From positions 1 through 40,179 of IMG/VR virus record IMGVR_UViG_3300025617_000048: DNA of 40,179 bases; one strand, given 5' to 3'. Under the pieces are notes generated by a model. It was not told the origin of the DNA and did not search any database. It saw only the letters and a program-made list of their open reading frames with translations. The DNA is from a virus. This document shows positions 5,515 to 13,775 of this stretch, piece after piece. Each line of letters starts with the position of its first letter. Positions within the stretch are counted from its first letter, which is position 1. Both the position numbers and the translations under genes were made by a program.

Positions 5515-6246
5515 ATGTTAGAAGCAGAACAGATACAAAAAAACTACGAAAAACATTTAAAAATTATTGAAACCTATTTAGGTGGGCGTGCTATTGCTTG
5601 TAAAGAGATGATTAAACATATGGAAGATACCTATGTTATGGCTCCTGCTAGTAGTAAGACTTGGTATCATAATGCATTTCCGGGTGGATATGTAGATCAT
5701 GTTAATAGAGTAGTTCAATATGCAATTGAGCAGCATAAACTCTATGAGAAAATGGGTGGAACTGCTGATTATACTGAGGAGGAGCTTGTATTTGCTGCAT
5801 TGTTTCATGATTTAGGAAAGATAGGTGATGGAGAATCTCCTAACTATATACCACAAACTGATAAATGGCGTCAAGATAAACTATCAGAGATGTATACTTA
5901 TAACCCTGATTTAGATTTTATGCTTATTCCAGACAGATCTTTATATATTCTTCAGAAATTTGGTATAAAAGTTAATCAAAAAGAGTTTTTAGGAATTAGA
6001 TGTCATGATGGTGTGTTTGATAAAGCAAATGAAGCTTACTTTTTCAGTAATGTAGAGTCTTCAAGACAGAAAACCTCTATTATCTCAGTTCTACATACAG
6101 CAGATTTTTTAGCTTCTAAAGTTGAATATGATATATGGAAAAGAAATGGCGGTTCTTCTACACCAAAAGCTAAAAAAACACAATCTTCCACAGGAAAAAA
6201 TGTTAACTCTTCTGTAGGATTATCCAATATGTTAAAAAATCTATAA
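5515..6246 (+). CDS. HD-domain metal-dependent phosphohydrolase
   Basis: 243 residues. HD-superfamily pattern in order: His62 in GGYVDHV, the diagnostic His98-Asp99 in FHDLGK, a second His-Asp at 164-165 (RCHDG), and an Asp in LHTADFLASK. These residues bind divalent metal in HD hydrolases acting on nucleotides or cyclic nucleotides. The last about 40 residues are a polar Lys/Ser/Thr-rich tail ending in a short helix. It sits just upstream of the late sigma factor. The substrate cannot be read; nucleotide or second-messenger hydrolysis is the family expectation. Confidence 0.85.
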   Translation: MLEAEQIQKNYEKHLKIIETYLGGRAIACKEMIKHMEDTYVMAPASSKTWYHNAFPGGYVDHVNRVVQYAIEQHKLYEKMGGTADYTEEELVFAALFHDLGKIGDGESPNYIPQTDKWRQDKLSEMYTYNPDLDFMLIPDRSLYILQKFGIKVNQKEFLGIRCHDGVFDKANEAYFFSNVESSRQKTSIISVLHTADFLASKVEYDIWKRNGGSSTPKAKKTQSSTGKNVNSSVGLSNMLKNL

Positions 6247-6247
6247 A

Positions 6248-6547
6248 ATGTTAGCAGTTATTATAAGTTTATCAATCATAGATGTTGTATTGCTTATTGC
6301 AATACGTAATCTTATAGTGAAAGTAGAGAAATATGAAGATATTACCGTGGATCAAACAAAGTATCTTCAAGATATATCAAATATTATTAAAGATTCACAA
6401 AAGCACCTACATAGTCTCGATGAACGAGGGGTATTCAAATCAGATGATGAGGTCGGTTATTTTTTTGAGCAAATGCAAAACGTACAAAAAGAGCTAGACC
6501 GATACATGCTCCCAGAAAATTATGGCAAGAAAAAGAGCGAAAGCTAA
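6248..6547 (+). CDS. Single-span membrane/coiled-coil protein
   Basis: 99 residues. Residues 2-21 form one hydrophobic span; the rest is a charged helix with heptad-like repeats (residues about 27-80) and a polar end. It starts 1 nt after the HD gene and overlaps the start of the sigma-factor gene by 26 nt, so the three are translated from one message. Similar small membrane-anchored helical proteins occur beside late-transcription genes in T4-like phages, in my recollection, but I cannot assign a function. Confidence 0.6.
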   Translation: MLAVIISLSIIDVVLLIAIRNLIVKVEKYEDITVDQTKYLQDISNIIKDSQKHLHSLDERGVFKSDDEVGYFFEQMQNVQKELDRYMLPENYGKKKSES

Positions 6548-7226
6548 TTATTTTACAACAGAAACAGAGCAGTACATTAATAAGTACAATTTATCTATAG
6601 ATCCCGAATATCGAGCTAAGATTTTTACGGATCATATTTATCTCCCTTTTTATAAATTAGCAGAGAATATTATACATACTTTTAAATTCTACTATACCGA
6701 TGTAGAACGTATAGAAGACTTAAAGCACGAAGTAGTATCAATGCTTTTAGAAGAGAAGATAATGAAATTCGATCCTAATAATGGAGCTAAAGCATATTCC
6801 TACTTCGGAACTATTGTTAAGAGGTGGCTAATAAATTATAACAATAAAAATTATAAAAAGCTTAAGCAGATAGGATCTTTTGATGATATGGAAGAATCAT
6901 ACGAAGGAAGTATGAATGTTAAACTTCCTGGAGGAATAACCCTTAGTCAGTTTCTAGATATGTGGGTTGAACGTACTTACGATAGCCTAGATGATTTATT
7001 TAGTAAAGATACAGAAAAAAGGATAGCAGATGCTGTTTTAACTATTTTTAAAACTAGATATGATTTAGATATATTTAAGAAAAAAGCCTTATATATTTAC
7101 ATAAGAGAAATGACAGATTGCGAAACTCCTCATTTAACCAAAGTTATTTCAATACTCAAAGATGATTTCTATCAAATTTACTATAAGTACCATGAAAAGG
7201 GTAAAATTATAATAAAAGAACAGTAA
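6522..7226 (+). CDS. 55: gp55-like RNA polymerase sigma factor for late transcription
   Basis: 234 residues. Late-gene sigma factor related to T4 gp55: it binds host core RNA polymerase and recognises late promoters. Recognisable stretch: YLPFYKLAENIIHTFKF, then EDLKHEVVSMLLE, then KFDPNNGAKAYSYFGTIVKRW (about residues 40-105), which is the sigma region 2 pattern with the Gly-Ala-Lys-Ala-Tyr-Ser-Tyr-Phe core. No full region 4 is visible, as expected for gp55-type factors. The start ATG overlaps the previous gene by 26 nt. It stands at the head of the structural block it presumably switches on. Confidence 0.85.
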   Translation: MARKRAKANYFTTETEQYINKYNLSIDPEYRAKIFTDHIYLPFYKLAENIIHTFKFYYTDVERIEDLKHEVVSMLLEEKIMKFDPNNGAKAYSYFGTIVKRWLINYNNKNYKKLKQIGSFDDMEESYEGSMNVKLPGGITLSQFLDMWVERTYDSLDDLFSKDTEKRIADAVLTIFKTRYDLDIFKKKALYIYIREMTDCETPHLTKVISILKDDFYQIYYKYHEKGKIIIKEQ

Positions 7227-7245
7227 TCTATTTATTATAAAAGAT

Positions 7246-7614
7246 ATGGATTCGGATAAAGAAATATTTAAAGGTAAGAAATTATCAGACCTTTTTGAAG
7301 AAATATATAATAATTCTAGAGAAACTAAAACTCAAGTAAAGGGTCTAATTGGAGAACTTAAACCTCTTATTGAAAATATAGGAGATGCTACCCTCCTAGT
7401 TCCTATGATTAAGGAGTATATGGAAATTGGAGTTAAAAATGACGAACACCTGATAAAACTCGCTACCGTCATTCAAAGAATTGAAGCAATACAAGCAAAA
7501 AGCTCTGATGGAGATATATTTGACTTCTCAGATCTTCAAGACCTTCTAGAAGAACAGGAAGAGACACAAGAGGAACTTAAAGAGGTTAAAGACAAAGAAG
7601 ATACAGAAGAATAA
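7246..7614 (+). CDS. Conserved-looking helical phage protein, possible late-transcription partner
   Basis: 122 residues, nearly all helical. The core (VKGLIGELKPLIENIGDA, then VPMIKEYMEIGVKNDEHLIKL) looks like a protein seen beside gp55 in T4-like phages; the last about 30 residues are Glu-rich coiled coil. In T4, gp33 couples late transcription to the sliding clamp. The position suggests but does not prove an equivalent role, and I see no clear clamp-binding hydrophobic tail. Its stop overlaps the start of the spike gene by 1 nt. Confidence 0.6.
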   Translation: MDSDKEIFKGKKLSDLFEEIYNNSRETKTQVKGLIGELKPLIENIGDATLLVPMIKEYMEIGVKNDEHLIKLATVIQRIEAIQAKSSDGDIFDFSDLQDLLEEQEETQEELKEVKDKEDTEE

Positions 7615-8801
7615 TGTCTTACAAAACTACATTAAATAGTTTAATTACTTCACGAGGAAGTGGAGGTAGTTCAAAATCATCACCTAATACTGCTACCGCT
7701 GTATATGGTAGAGTTGTTGACATTATCCTAGATGAAAATCACCCAGAGTATTTAAACAAAGGAGGAGGGTTAGCTATTAATGGAGTTTTTTACAAACCAC
7801 TTAATAAAGCGTTTGGAGAAACAATTACCTCCAGACTGCCTTTTGCTTTTCAAAATAGCTCTCATATTAAAACTATTCCCGTAGTAGGTGAAATAGTTGA
7901 AGTAGTAAATACCAATACACCATCAGCTTTAGGCAAAGATAATAAGACGAGAAAGACTTACTCTAAGATTGTTAATATTTGGAATAATCCTAACTCATCT
8001 ATTTATCCAGACATATTAAATAATGAGGATCTAGATGTAACTTCTAATGGAGCATTTAAAGAATTATCAGATGTTAATCCAATTAAATCTGCACCGGGAG
8101 ACATCCAGATTGAAGGTAGACAAGGGCAATCTCTTCGCTTTACAGGAGGTAAAGTAAAAGGTACATCTTATATAAATGATTCAAACGTCGGTAAGCCTTT
8201 AATTATAGTTAGTAACGGACAGTCTACAACTGAACAAGGTTTCACCACATTAGCTGAAAATATAAATGACGATAGTTCTTCTATCTATATGGCTTCAGAT
8301 CACCAACTTCCTTTAATTCAAGCTAGTGAAAAAAGAGAAGCTTATGACGAACAACCAGAAAAAGCTGATCAATTTAAAGGAAATCAAGTAGTAATTAACG
8401 GAGGTAGGTTATACTTTAATGCAAAAGAGAATGATATACAACTATCTAGTGTTAGCTCTATAGGGCTTAATACAGAAGGTTCTATTAACATAGATGGATC
8501 TTCTTATCTCTGTTTAGACGCCCCAATAATCTACTTAGGAGTTAAAGCTAGAACTTCACCAGACAGCAATAGAGAAGCTGTACTTTTAGGTAATCAAACA
8601 GAAGCATTTTTAGAGAACGTATTAAATCTACTGGAAGGAATGGCTAAAGATATGGCTAAAGCTAAAACAATAAAAGGTCACCCAATCCCGGCTATAAACA
8701 AAAGAGGAGTACAAGCACAGCCAGTAATAAGGCAGTTAAAAAACTTAATTAACCCTAGCGGTCCCTCTCAACTTAAATCTAAAAAAGTATTTACTGAATA
8801 A
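7614..8801 (+). CDS. 5: gp5-like baseplate hub/central spike protein
   Basis: 395 residues. An OB-fold-like N-terminal domain (VYGRVVDIILDENHPEY, then IPVVGEIVEVVN, residues about 30-130) is typical of the T4 gp5 hub. It is followed by the spike part, with GDIQIEGRQGQSLRF (about 160-180) and a beta-helix-like stretch where SINIDGSSYLCLDAPIIYLG marks the end. The lysozyme domain of T4 gp5 is absent, as in many relatives. The protein sits at the tip of the tail tube and pierces the outer membrane. TAATG coupling on both sides. Confidence 0.8.
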   Translation: MSYKTTLNSLITSRGSGGSSKSSPNTATAVYGRVVDIILDENHPEYLNKGGGLAINGVFYKPLNKAFGETITSRLPFAFQNSSHIKTIPVVGEIVEVVNTNTPSALGKDNKTRKTYSKIVNIWNNPNSSIYPDILNNEDLDVTSNGAFKELSDVNPIKSAPGDIQIEGRQGQSLRFTGGKVKGTSYINDSNVGKPLIIVSNGQSTTEQGFTTLAENINDDSSSIYMASDHQLPLIQASEKREAYDEQPEKADQFKGNQVVINGGRLYFNAKENDIQLSSVSSIGLNTEGSINIDGSSYLCLDAPIIYLGVKARTSPDSNREAVLLGNQTEAFLENVLNLLEGMAKDMAKAKTIKGHPIPAINKRGVQAQPVIRQLKNLINPSGPSQLKSKKVFTE

Positions 8802-9619
8802 TGGCTCTTAAATCTCAAATATCACTTGTAATTGCAAACCAGCTTGGTAGAATAGAGGGAGAGCTAGAAGCAAGGATACAGTCTGAAGCTACTAGAATGC
8901 TTAATAAATTTGCTAACCAATGTCCTAATAATGATGATCTTATAAAAATTGTTAACACTAGGAATAATTTACTAAGTGGAGTAAATAGATTTCAAAAATC
9001 TTCTAATAGATTTTCCTCTTTTGCCACTAGTATAAGAACAGCTATTAATGTAGCAAGAGTAGTTATAAGATTGCTTTTAAATAACCCTACTCCAACAGCA
9101 ATTGGAACCCCTCCTGGACCATCTGGAGGATTAATTTTTGCTCAAACAGCTGGTAATTTAACTAAACTCGCTGATAGGTTATATAAAATTAATCGAATAC
9201 TAGAAGAGCTAGAAGGAGATGTAGAATCTATTGAAGGATTAGTAGCAGGAGTAGCTCCAAGTTTAAACACTGTAAGAGAAGTCTTAGAATCTGTTAATGT
9301 AAAAATACAAGATTGTATAACAGATCAATCAAATAATTCTGAAGTAATAAAGGACCTGCTCGGTAAAATACAACCATTAGAAAACACAGGTTCAGAAGGA
9401 ACACCAAGTGAAGATTATTTTTATAAAGCAGCAAACGGTAAAAATTACACTCTCGCTATTATACAAGAACAACAAGGAGAAGGTCCTGTACCTAGAAGAA
9501 TTGCAGTAGCAAAAGATAATTTAGGAGTAATAATTCTTAGAGGGCAGCCATCCTTCAGTTCAGACACAAAAGTACTATTAGATGAATTAAAATTCAGAAT
9601 AGATAATCAACTTCCATAA
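8801..9619 (+). CDS. Baseplate-associated structural protein, unassigned
   Basis: 272 residues. The N-terminal 200 residues look almost fully helical, with a hydrophobic/Pro-Gly insert around 100-120 (PTAIGTPPGPSGG) and a coiled-coil region around 125-190. The C-terminal 60 residues are beta-rich (KNYTLAIIQEQQGEG, RRIAVAKDNLGVIIL). It lies between the spike and gp25 genes, so a hub or tape-measure-end role is plausible. No T4 protein can be matched by eye. Confidence 0.6.
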   Translation: MALKSQISLVIANQLGRIEGELEARIQSEATRMLNKFANQCPNNDDLIKIVNTRNNLLSGVNRFQKSSNRFSSFATSIRTAINVARVVIRLLLNNPTPTAIGTPPGPSGGLIFAQTAGNLTKLADRLYKINRILEELEGDVESIEGLVAGVAPSLNTVREVLESVNVKIQDCITDQSNNSEVIKDLLGKIQPLENTGSEGTPSEDYFYKAANGKNYTLAIIQEQQGEGPVPRRIAVAKDNLGVIILRGQPSFSSDTKVLLDELKFRIDNQLP

Positions 9620-9636
9620 AACAACTATTTATAATT

Positions 9637-10083
9637 ATGAAACTCGATCAATTAAGAAAAATCATACGAGAAGAGGTAAAAGCAGCTGTTAAGGAGGAGT
9701 TACAGGAAATGCTTAATGAAGCAGTTAGAGTAGCATCTACTCCTGTTCAACAGTCTCGACAAACAGCTTATGAAAACAGAATAGGTACTCCTACAACAGA
9801 TGTAGCAAAACCAATTAAGAAATCAGAAGACCCTATAATGGAAATGCTTAATCAAACAAGAGCATCAATGACATCAGAAGAATATAAAAACGCATATACA
9901 GGTACTTCTGATATGGTTCAGAAACCAAACTTTGCTTCTATGATGGCATCTAATATGGGAATGACAGAAACTAAAGGTCCTATGCCTGGCTTAGATATTT
10001 CTCAATTCGATTTTGTAAAAAAAGCAGGTGATGTATATAAAAAATCAGTTCAAAAAGATAAAGAAAAATACGGTATAGTATAA
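9637..10083 (+). CDS. Small structural or assembly protein, unassigned
   Basis: 148 residues. The N-terminal amphipathic helix (LRKIIREEVKAAVKEEL) is a pattern I associate with several T4-like phage proteins, probably an interaction helix. The middle is Thr/Ser/Pro-rich and disordered-looking, with many Met; the last 20 residues are Lys-rich. It starts 17 nt after the previous gene and ends 1 nt before gp25. Probably a baseplate assembly or linker protein. Confidence 0.55.
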   Translation: MKLDQLRKIIREEVKAAVKEELQEMLNEAVRVASTPVQQSRQTAYENRIGTPTTDVAKPIKKSEDPIMEMLNQTRASMTSEEYKNAYTGTSDMVQKPNFASMMASNMGMTETKGPMPGLDISQFDFVKKAGDVYKKSVQKDKEKYGIV

Positions 10084-10084
10084 A

Positions 10085-10495
10085 ATGGCATTTAATAGTA
10101 GAAAAATAAACCCTTTAGATTTACAGCCTAGAAAAGCAATAGGCGTATCTTTACCCCTATCTGGTAAAGCAGTATTTAATTCTACTTATCAAACTAAAGA
10201 TGCTATTAGAACTAATTTAATAAATTACTTTCTAACCGGACAAGGTGAACGTTATTTAAACCCAAGCTTTGGTACTATACTAAGAAATTTAATGTTTGAA
10301 AATATTAACCAAGATATGGTGGATAGAGTTAAATCAACTGTACGTAGAGGATTAAGTGAATACTTTCCTACAGTTATTCCAACAGACTTTCAAGTATTAG
10401 GTGAACCAGATACAAATACAGTTACGTTATTACTTAGATATGCTATCCAAGGAACTAATATTGAAGACGAGGTAGTAATTAATTTTGAACAATAA
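10085..10495 (+). CDS. 25: gp25-like baseplate wedge protein
   Basis: 136 residues, the usual size of the GPW/gp25 family, which forms part of the baseplate inner ring and starts sheath assembly. Characteristic segments: AIRTNLINYFLTGQGERYLNP (first 20 residues or so of the core, about 39-60), FGTILRNLMFE, then VKSTVRRGLSEYFP and a beta C-terminus (TVTLLLRYAI). It directly precedes gp6 with a 1-nt overlap, the normal order in T4-like phages. Confidence 0.9.
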   Translation: MAFNSRKINPLDLQPRKAIGVSLPLSGKAVFNSTYQTKDAIRTNLINYFLTGQGERYLNPSFGTILRNLMFENINQDMVDRVKSTVRRGLSEYFPTVIPTDFQVLGEPDTNTVTLLLRYAIQGTNIEDEVVINFEQ

Positions 10496-12321
10496 TGGCA
10501 GAAATTAGAGATATAAAATATGTAGCTAGAGAATTTTCCGATTACAGACAGGAATTAATAGAGTTTGCTAAAAACTACTATCCTGATGCCTATAATGACT
10601 TTTCTCCAACTTCACCTGGAATGATGTTTATTGAAATGGCTGCATATGTAGGAGATATTCTATCCTTCTATCAAGACACACAGCTTCAAGAAACATTTTT
10701 ACAATACGCAAAAGAGCCTGGTAATTTATACACCATGGCTTATATGATGGGGTATAAACCTAAAGTAACTAATGTAGCAGAAGTAGAATTACAGGTATCA
10801 CAAAATATAGGTGCAAACCCAACAACAAACCAACCTAACTGGGATCAAGCATTAGTTGTAAATGAAAATGCAGTAGTTACCGCAAATTCATCCGGGAGAG
10901 TTAACTTTTTCGTAGAAAATAAAATAGATTTTTCATACTCTAGTTCATATGATCCTACAGATGTAGTTATAAGTGAAATACAAGGAGGAGTTCCCTCCCA
11001 ATTTACCCTAACAAAAAAAGTAAAAGCATTTTCAGGAACTGTAAAAACTCTTACACAGACCTATACTACTGCTGAAAAATTCAACACTATAACAATAGAA
11101 GAACCTAATATTATAGGAATATTAGAAATAACAGATTCTTCTAATGACGATGTAACCACATGGTATGAAGTACCTTTTCTAGGACAAGATAGTGTATTCG
11201 TTGAACAAGCTAATATAGGTACTGACTCTCAAAAAGTACCCAACTCTATTCAACTTCAAAAAGTACCAAAGAGATTTACTACTAGGTTTAATTCACAAGG
11301 TCATTTACAGATACAATTCGGAGCAGGTACAACAGGAGTGGATGATTCAATATTTACTCCAGACCCTACTAATGTAGGGATAGGCACAGATCAAGGAGTA
11401 ACCACAATTGATAAGGCATATGATCCATCTAACTTCTTATATACCCAGACGTATGGTTTAGCACCATCTAATACAACTTTAACTATAAAATATATAGTTG
11501 GTGGAGGAATAGAAGCAAATGTACCTGCAAACACATTAACAGGATTCTCCGCTACAGTTACAGCTGTAGATAATACCTTTGAAAATACACTTGCATTTAA
11601 TAATAATAAACCAGCAGCAGGAGGTAAAGACGGAGATACAATAGAAGAAATTAGACAAAACTCTTTACGGTCATTTGCTGAACAGAAAAGAACAGTTACT
11701 CTACAAGACTACACAGTAAGAGGTCTATCATTAGATCCTAAATTTGGCACAGTAGCAAAAGTCTTTGTAACTCAAGATGAGCTAAATAGTACTAAATCTA
11801 TTACAGACTCCATCATAGATAGCAACCCTCTTGCTTTATCTATGTATGTTTTAGCATATGATAATGAAAAGAAATTAGTAACTGCTACCAGTACATTAAA
11901 GGATAATTTAAGAACATACATGTCTTATTATATGCCTCTAACAGATGCATTAAATATAAAAGATGCATTTGTTGTAAATATAGGAGTTAATTTTGATATT
12001 CTAGTAAGACCTAACTATAATAGTAGAGATGTACTACTTGCTTGTAATAACGCTCTTAAAGACTTTTTTGATATTTCTAAATGGAATATCAACCAACCAA
12101 TTAATATATCAACTATCTATAGTTTATTGGATAGAGTTACAGGAGTGCAGACAGTAAGTAAAATAGAAATTATTAATAAACAAGGAGGAAATTATTCTCA
12201 ATATGCATATGATATAAAAGGAGCTACTAGAAATAATGTAGTATATCCTTCATATGATACAATGATTTTTGAGTTAAAATATCCTAACCAAGATATAAAA
12301 GGAAGAACAACAGTACTATAA
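10495..12321 (+). CDS. 6: gp6-like baseplate wedge protein (Baseplate_J type)
   Basis: 608 residues. The start region reads like gp6: REFSDYRQELIEFAKNYYPD, then FSPTSPGMMFIEMAAYVGDIL (core about residues 37-57). The C-terminal half contains the Baseplate_J-like part, with KDGDTIEEIRQNSLRSFAEQ, RTVTLQDYTVRGLSLDP and a beta-rich end (NIGVNFDILVRP). It forms the ring that holds the baseplate wedges together. Coupled to gp25 upstream and to the next structural gene 1 nt after its stop. Confidence 0.9.
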   Translation: MAEIRDIKYVAREFSDYRQELIEFAKNYYPDAYNDFSPTSPGMMFIEMAAYVGDILSFYQDTQLQETFLQYAKEPGNLYTMAYMMGYKPKVTNVAEVELQVSQNIGANPTTNQPNWDQALVVNENAVVTANSSGRVNFFVENKIDFSYSSSYDPTDVVISEIQGGVPSQFTLTKKVKAFSGTVKTLTQTYTTAEKFNTITIEEPNIIGILEITDSSNDDVTTWYEVPFLGQDSVFVEQANIGTDSQKVPNSIQLQKVPKRFTTRFNSQGHLQIQFGAGTTGVDDSIFTPDPTNVGIGTDQGVTTIDKAYDPSNFLYTQTYGLAPSNTTLTIKYIVGGGIEANVPANTLTGFSATVTAVDNTFENTLAFNNNKPAAGGKDGDTIEEIRQNSLRSFAEQKRTVTLQDYTVRGLSLDPKFGTVAKVFVTQDELNSTKSITDSIIDSNPLALSMYVLAYDNEKKLVTATSTLKDNLRTYMSYYMPLTDALNIKDAFVVNIGVNFDILVRPNYNSRDVLLACNNALKDFFDISKWNINQPINISTIYSLLDRVTGVQTVSKIEIINKQGGNYSQYAYDIKGATRNNVVYPSYDTMIFELKYPNQDIKGRTTVL

Positions 12322-12322
12322 T

Positions 12323-13444
12323 ATGGCAATCTATAGAATATTTCCAGAAAAAGATACATTCATCTACACCGACCAGCTTACAGGTAATGCAGGTAAAGAC
12401 GAAATAATAGAAATCGGCGGTTACCCAAGTGCAATAGATGGTACTGGAGAAACTTCTCGTGTTTTATTAAAATTTGCAGATAGCGAAATAGATGATGTAA
12501 TCGCAAATGAAATAGGAAACACCAACTTTAGCTCCAGTATTAAACTCTACTTAGCTGAAGCAAGTGAAATCCCTGCAGAATACAACTTATATGCTTATCC
12601 TATTTTTTCTGCAACAGGAGACTGGGATAATGGAACAGGTAAATTTGGAGATTTGCCAGTTAATACAACAGGGGTTAGCTGGACTTACCAAAATCAAGGG
12701 CTAATTAACCCATGGCCAACTCTAAATTTTGTACAATATACTACAGGATCGTATACAGTAGGTAATGAAGGAGGAGGAAACTGGTACACAGCTTCAAATG
12801 GTGAGAGTATGGAATTTTCTCAAACACATAATCTTTCCTCAGATCACGACGTAGATATTAATGTTACTGCTGCAATAAAACAAATTTATAATGATACGTT
12901 AACAAACAGAGGATTTATAGTTAAGCTACAGGATTCTTATGAGTTTTACCCTAGTTCTTCTGTTCGTCTTAAGTACTTTGGAAAAGATACAAATACAATC
13001 TACCCACCCTTCTTAGAGTTTGGATGGGATGACAGAGTTTACGATCAAGGTAGTTTATCTGTACTTGATACAGATATCTCTATTATAGATATTAAAAATA
13101 ACAGAGGTAAGTATGCCGATACAGGTAAGCAGAGATTTAAAATTACAGCAAGACCTCAATACCCTACACGTACATTTACTACATCATCTGTTTATTTAAC
13201 TAATTATGTACTACCTTCTGCTTCATACTGGGGATTAAGAGATGAGAATACAGAAGAAATGGTAGTTGATTTTAACACAGACTTTACTAAAATAAGTTGT
13301 GATTCTAATGGTTCCTATTTTGATATTTATATGGATGGGTTGCAACCTGAGAGATTTTATCGTATATTAGTTAAAACTACTCTAGACTCCAGTACTGTAG
13401 TAGTAGATAATCAAAATATTTTTAAGGTGGTTAGAAATGGCTAG
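12323..13444 (+). CDS. Baseplate/tail protein with DNRLRE-like beta domain
   Basis: 373 residues. The N-terminal half resembles the DNRLRE-type beta sandwich of secreted and surface proteins: IFPEKDTFIYTD at the start, SRVLLKFADSEI, SIKLYLAEA, GDWDNGTGKF and VDINVTAAIKQI near residue 190. The second half (about 230-373) is another beta-rich domain ending in RILVKTTLD. The position after gp6 suggests a peripheral wedge component (gp7/gp8 territory) or fibre anchor, but homology to those is not visible. It overlaps the next gene by 8 nt. Confidence 0.65.
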   Translation: MAIYRIFPEKDTFIYTDQLTGNAGKDEIIEIGGYPSAIDGTGETSRVLLKFADSEIDDVIANEIGNTNFSSSIKLYLAEASEIPAEYNLYAYPIFSATGDWDNGTGKFGDLPVNTTGVSWTYQNQGLINPWPTLNFVQYTTGSYTVGNEGGGNWYTASNGESMEFSQTHNLSSDHDVDINVTAAIKQIYNDTLTNRGFIVKLQDSYEFYPSSSVRLKYFGKDTNTIYPPFLEFGWDDRVYDQGSLSVLDTDISIIDIKNNRGKYADTGKQRFKITARPQYPTRTFTTSSVYLTNYVLPSASYWGLRDENTEEMVVDFNTDFTKISCDSNGSYFDIYMDGLQPERFYRILVKTTLDSSTVVVDNQNIFKVVRNG

Positions 13445-13775
13445 AGAGAAGATACAAATACAGAAAGAATCTTATAGGTCGAATCAATACTCTAATTTGG
13501 TTGATAGGGAATTTAAAACATTCAAAAAACCAGAAATTACTATTGATACAGATACTGTAGAAGAGTTTTTTAGACTCTACGATAAACTGTACTTCAATAT
13601 TCCCTTAGAAGGTGAAACAAATTCACACCAATACCTTTTACAAAAAAGCTCAGAGTTAGTAGATTTTGAAAAAACTACAGATGATATTCAACCACTATTA
13701 GAAGAAATAGCTCAATTAAGACAACAGCTATTAGAAGCTAATCAACAAATATTTGATTTAGAAAATCAACAGTAA
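13437..13775 (+). CDS. Small coiled-coil tail protein, unassigned
   Basis: 112 residues. The N-terminal half is basic with many Gln/Lys; the last about 35 residues form a clear coiled coil (LLEEIAQLRQQLLEANQQI). The ATG overlaps the end of the previous gene and the stop overlaps the next start by 1 nt, so expression is tightly linked. Possibly a trimerising adaptor between baseplate and fibre. Family not recognised. Confidence 0.6.
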   Translation: MAREKIQIQKESYRSNQYSNLVDREFKTFKKPEITIDTDTVEEFFRLYDKLYFNIPLEGETNSHQYLLQKSSELVDFEKTTDDIQPLLEEIAQLRQQLLEANQQIFDLENQQ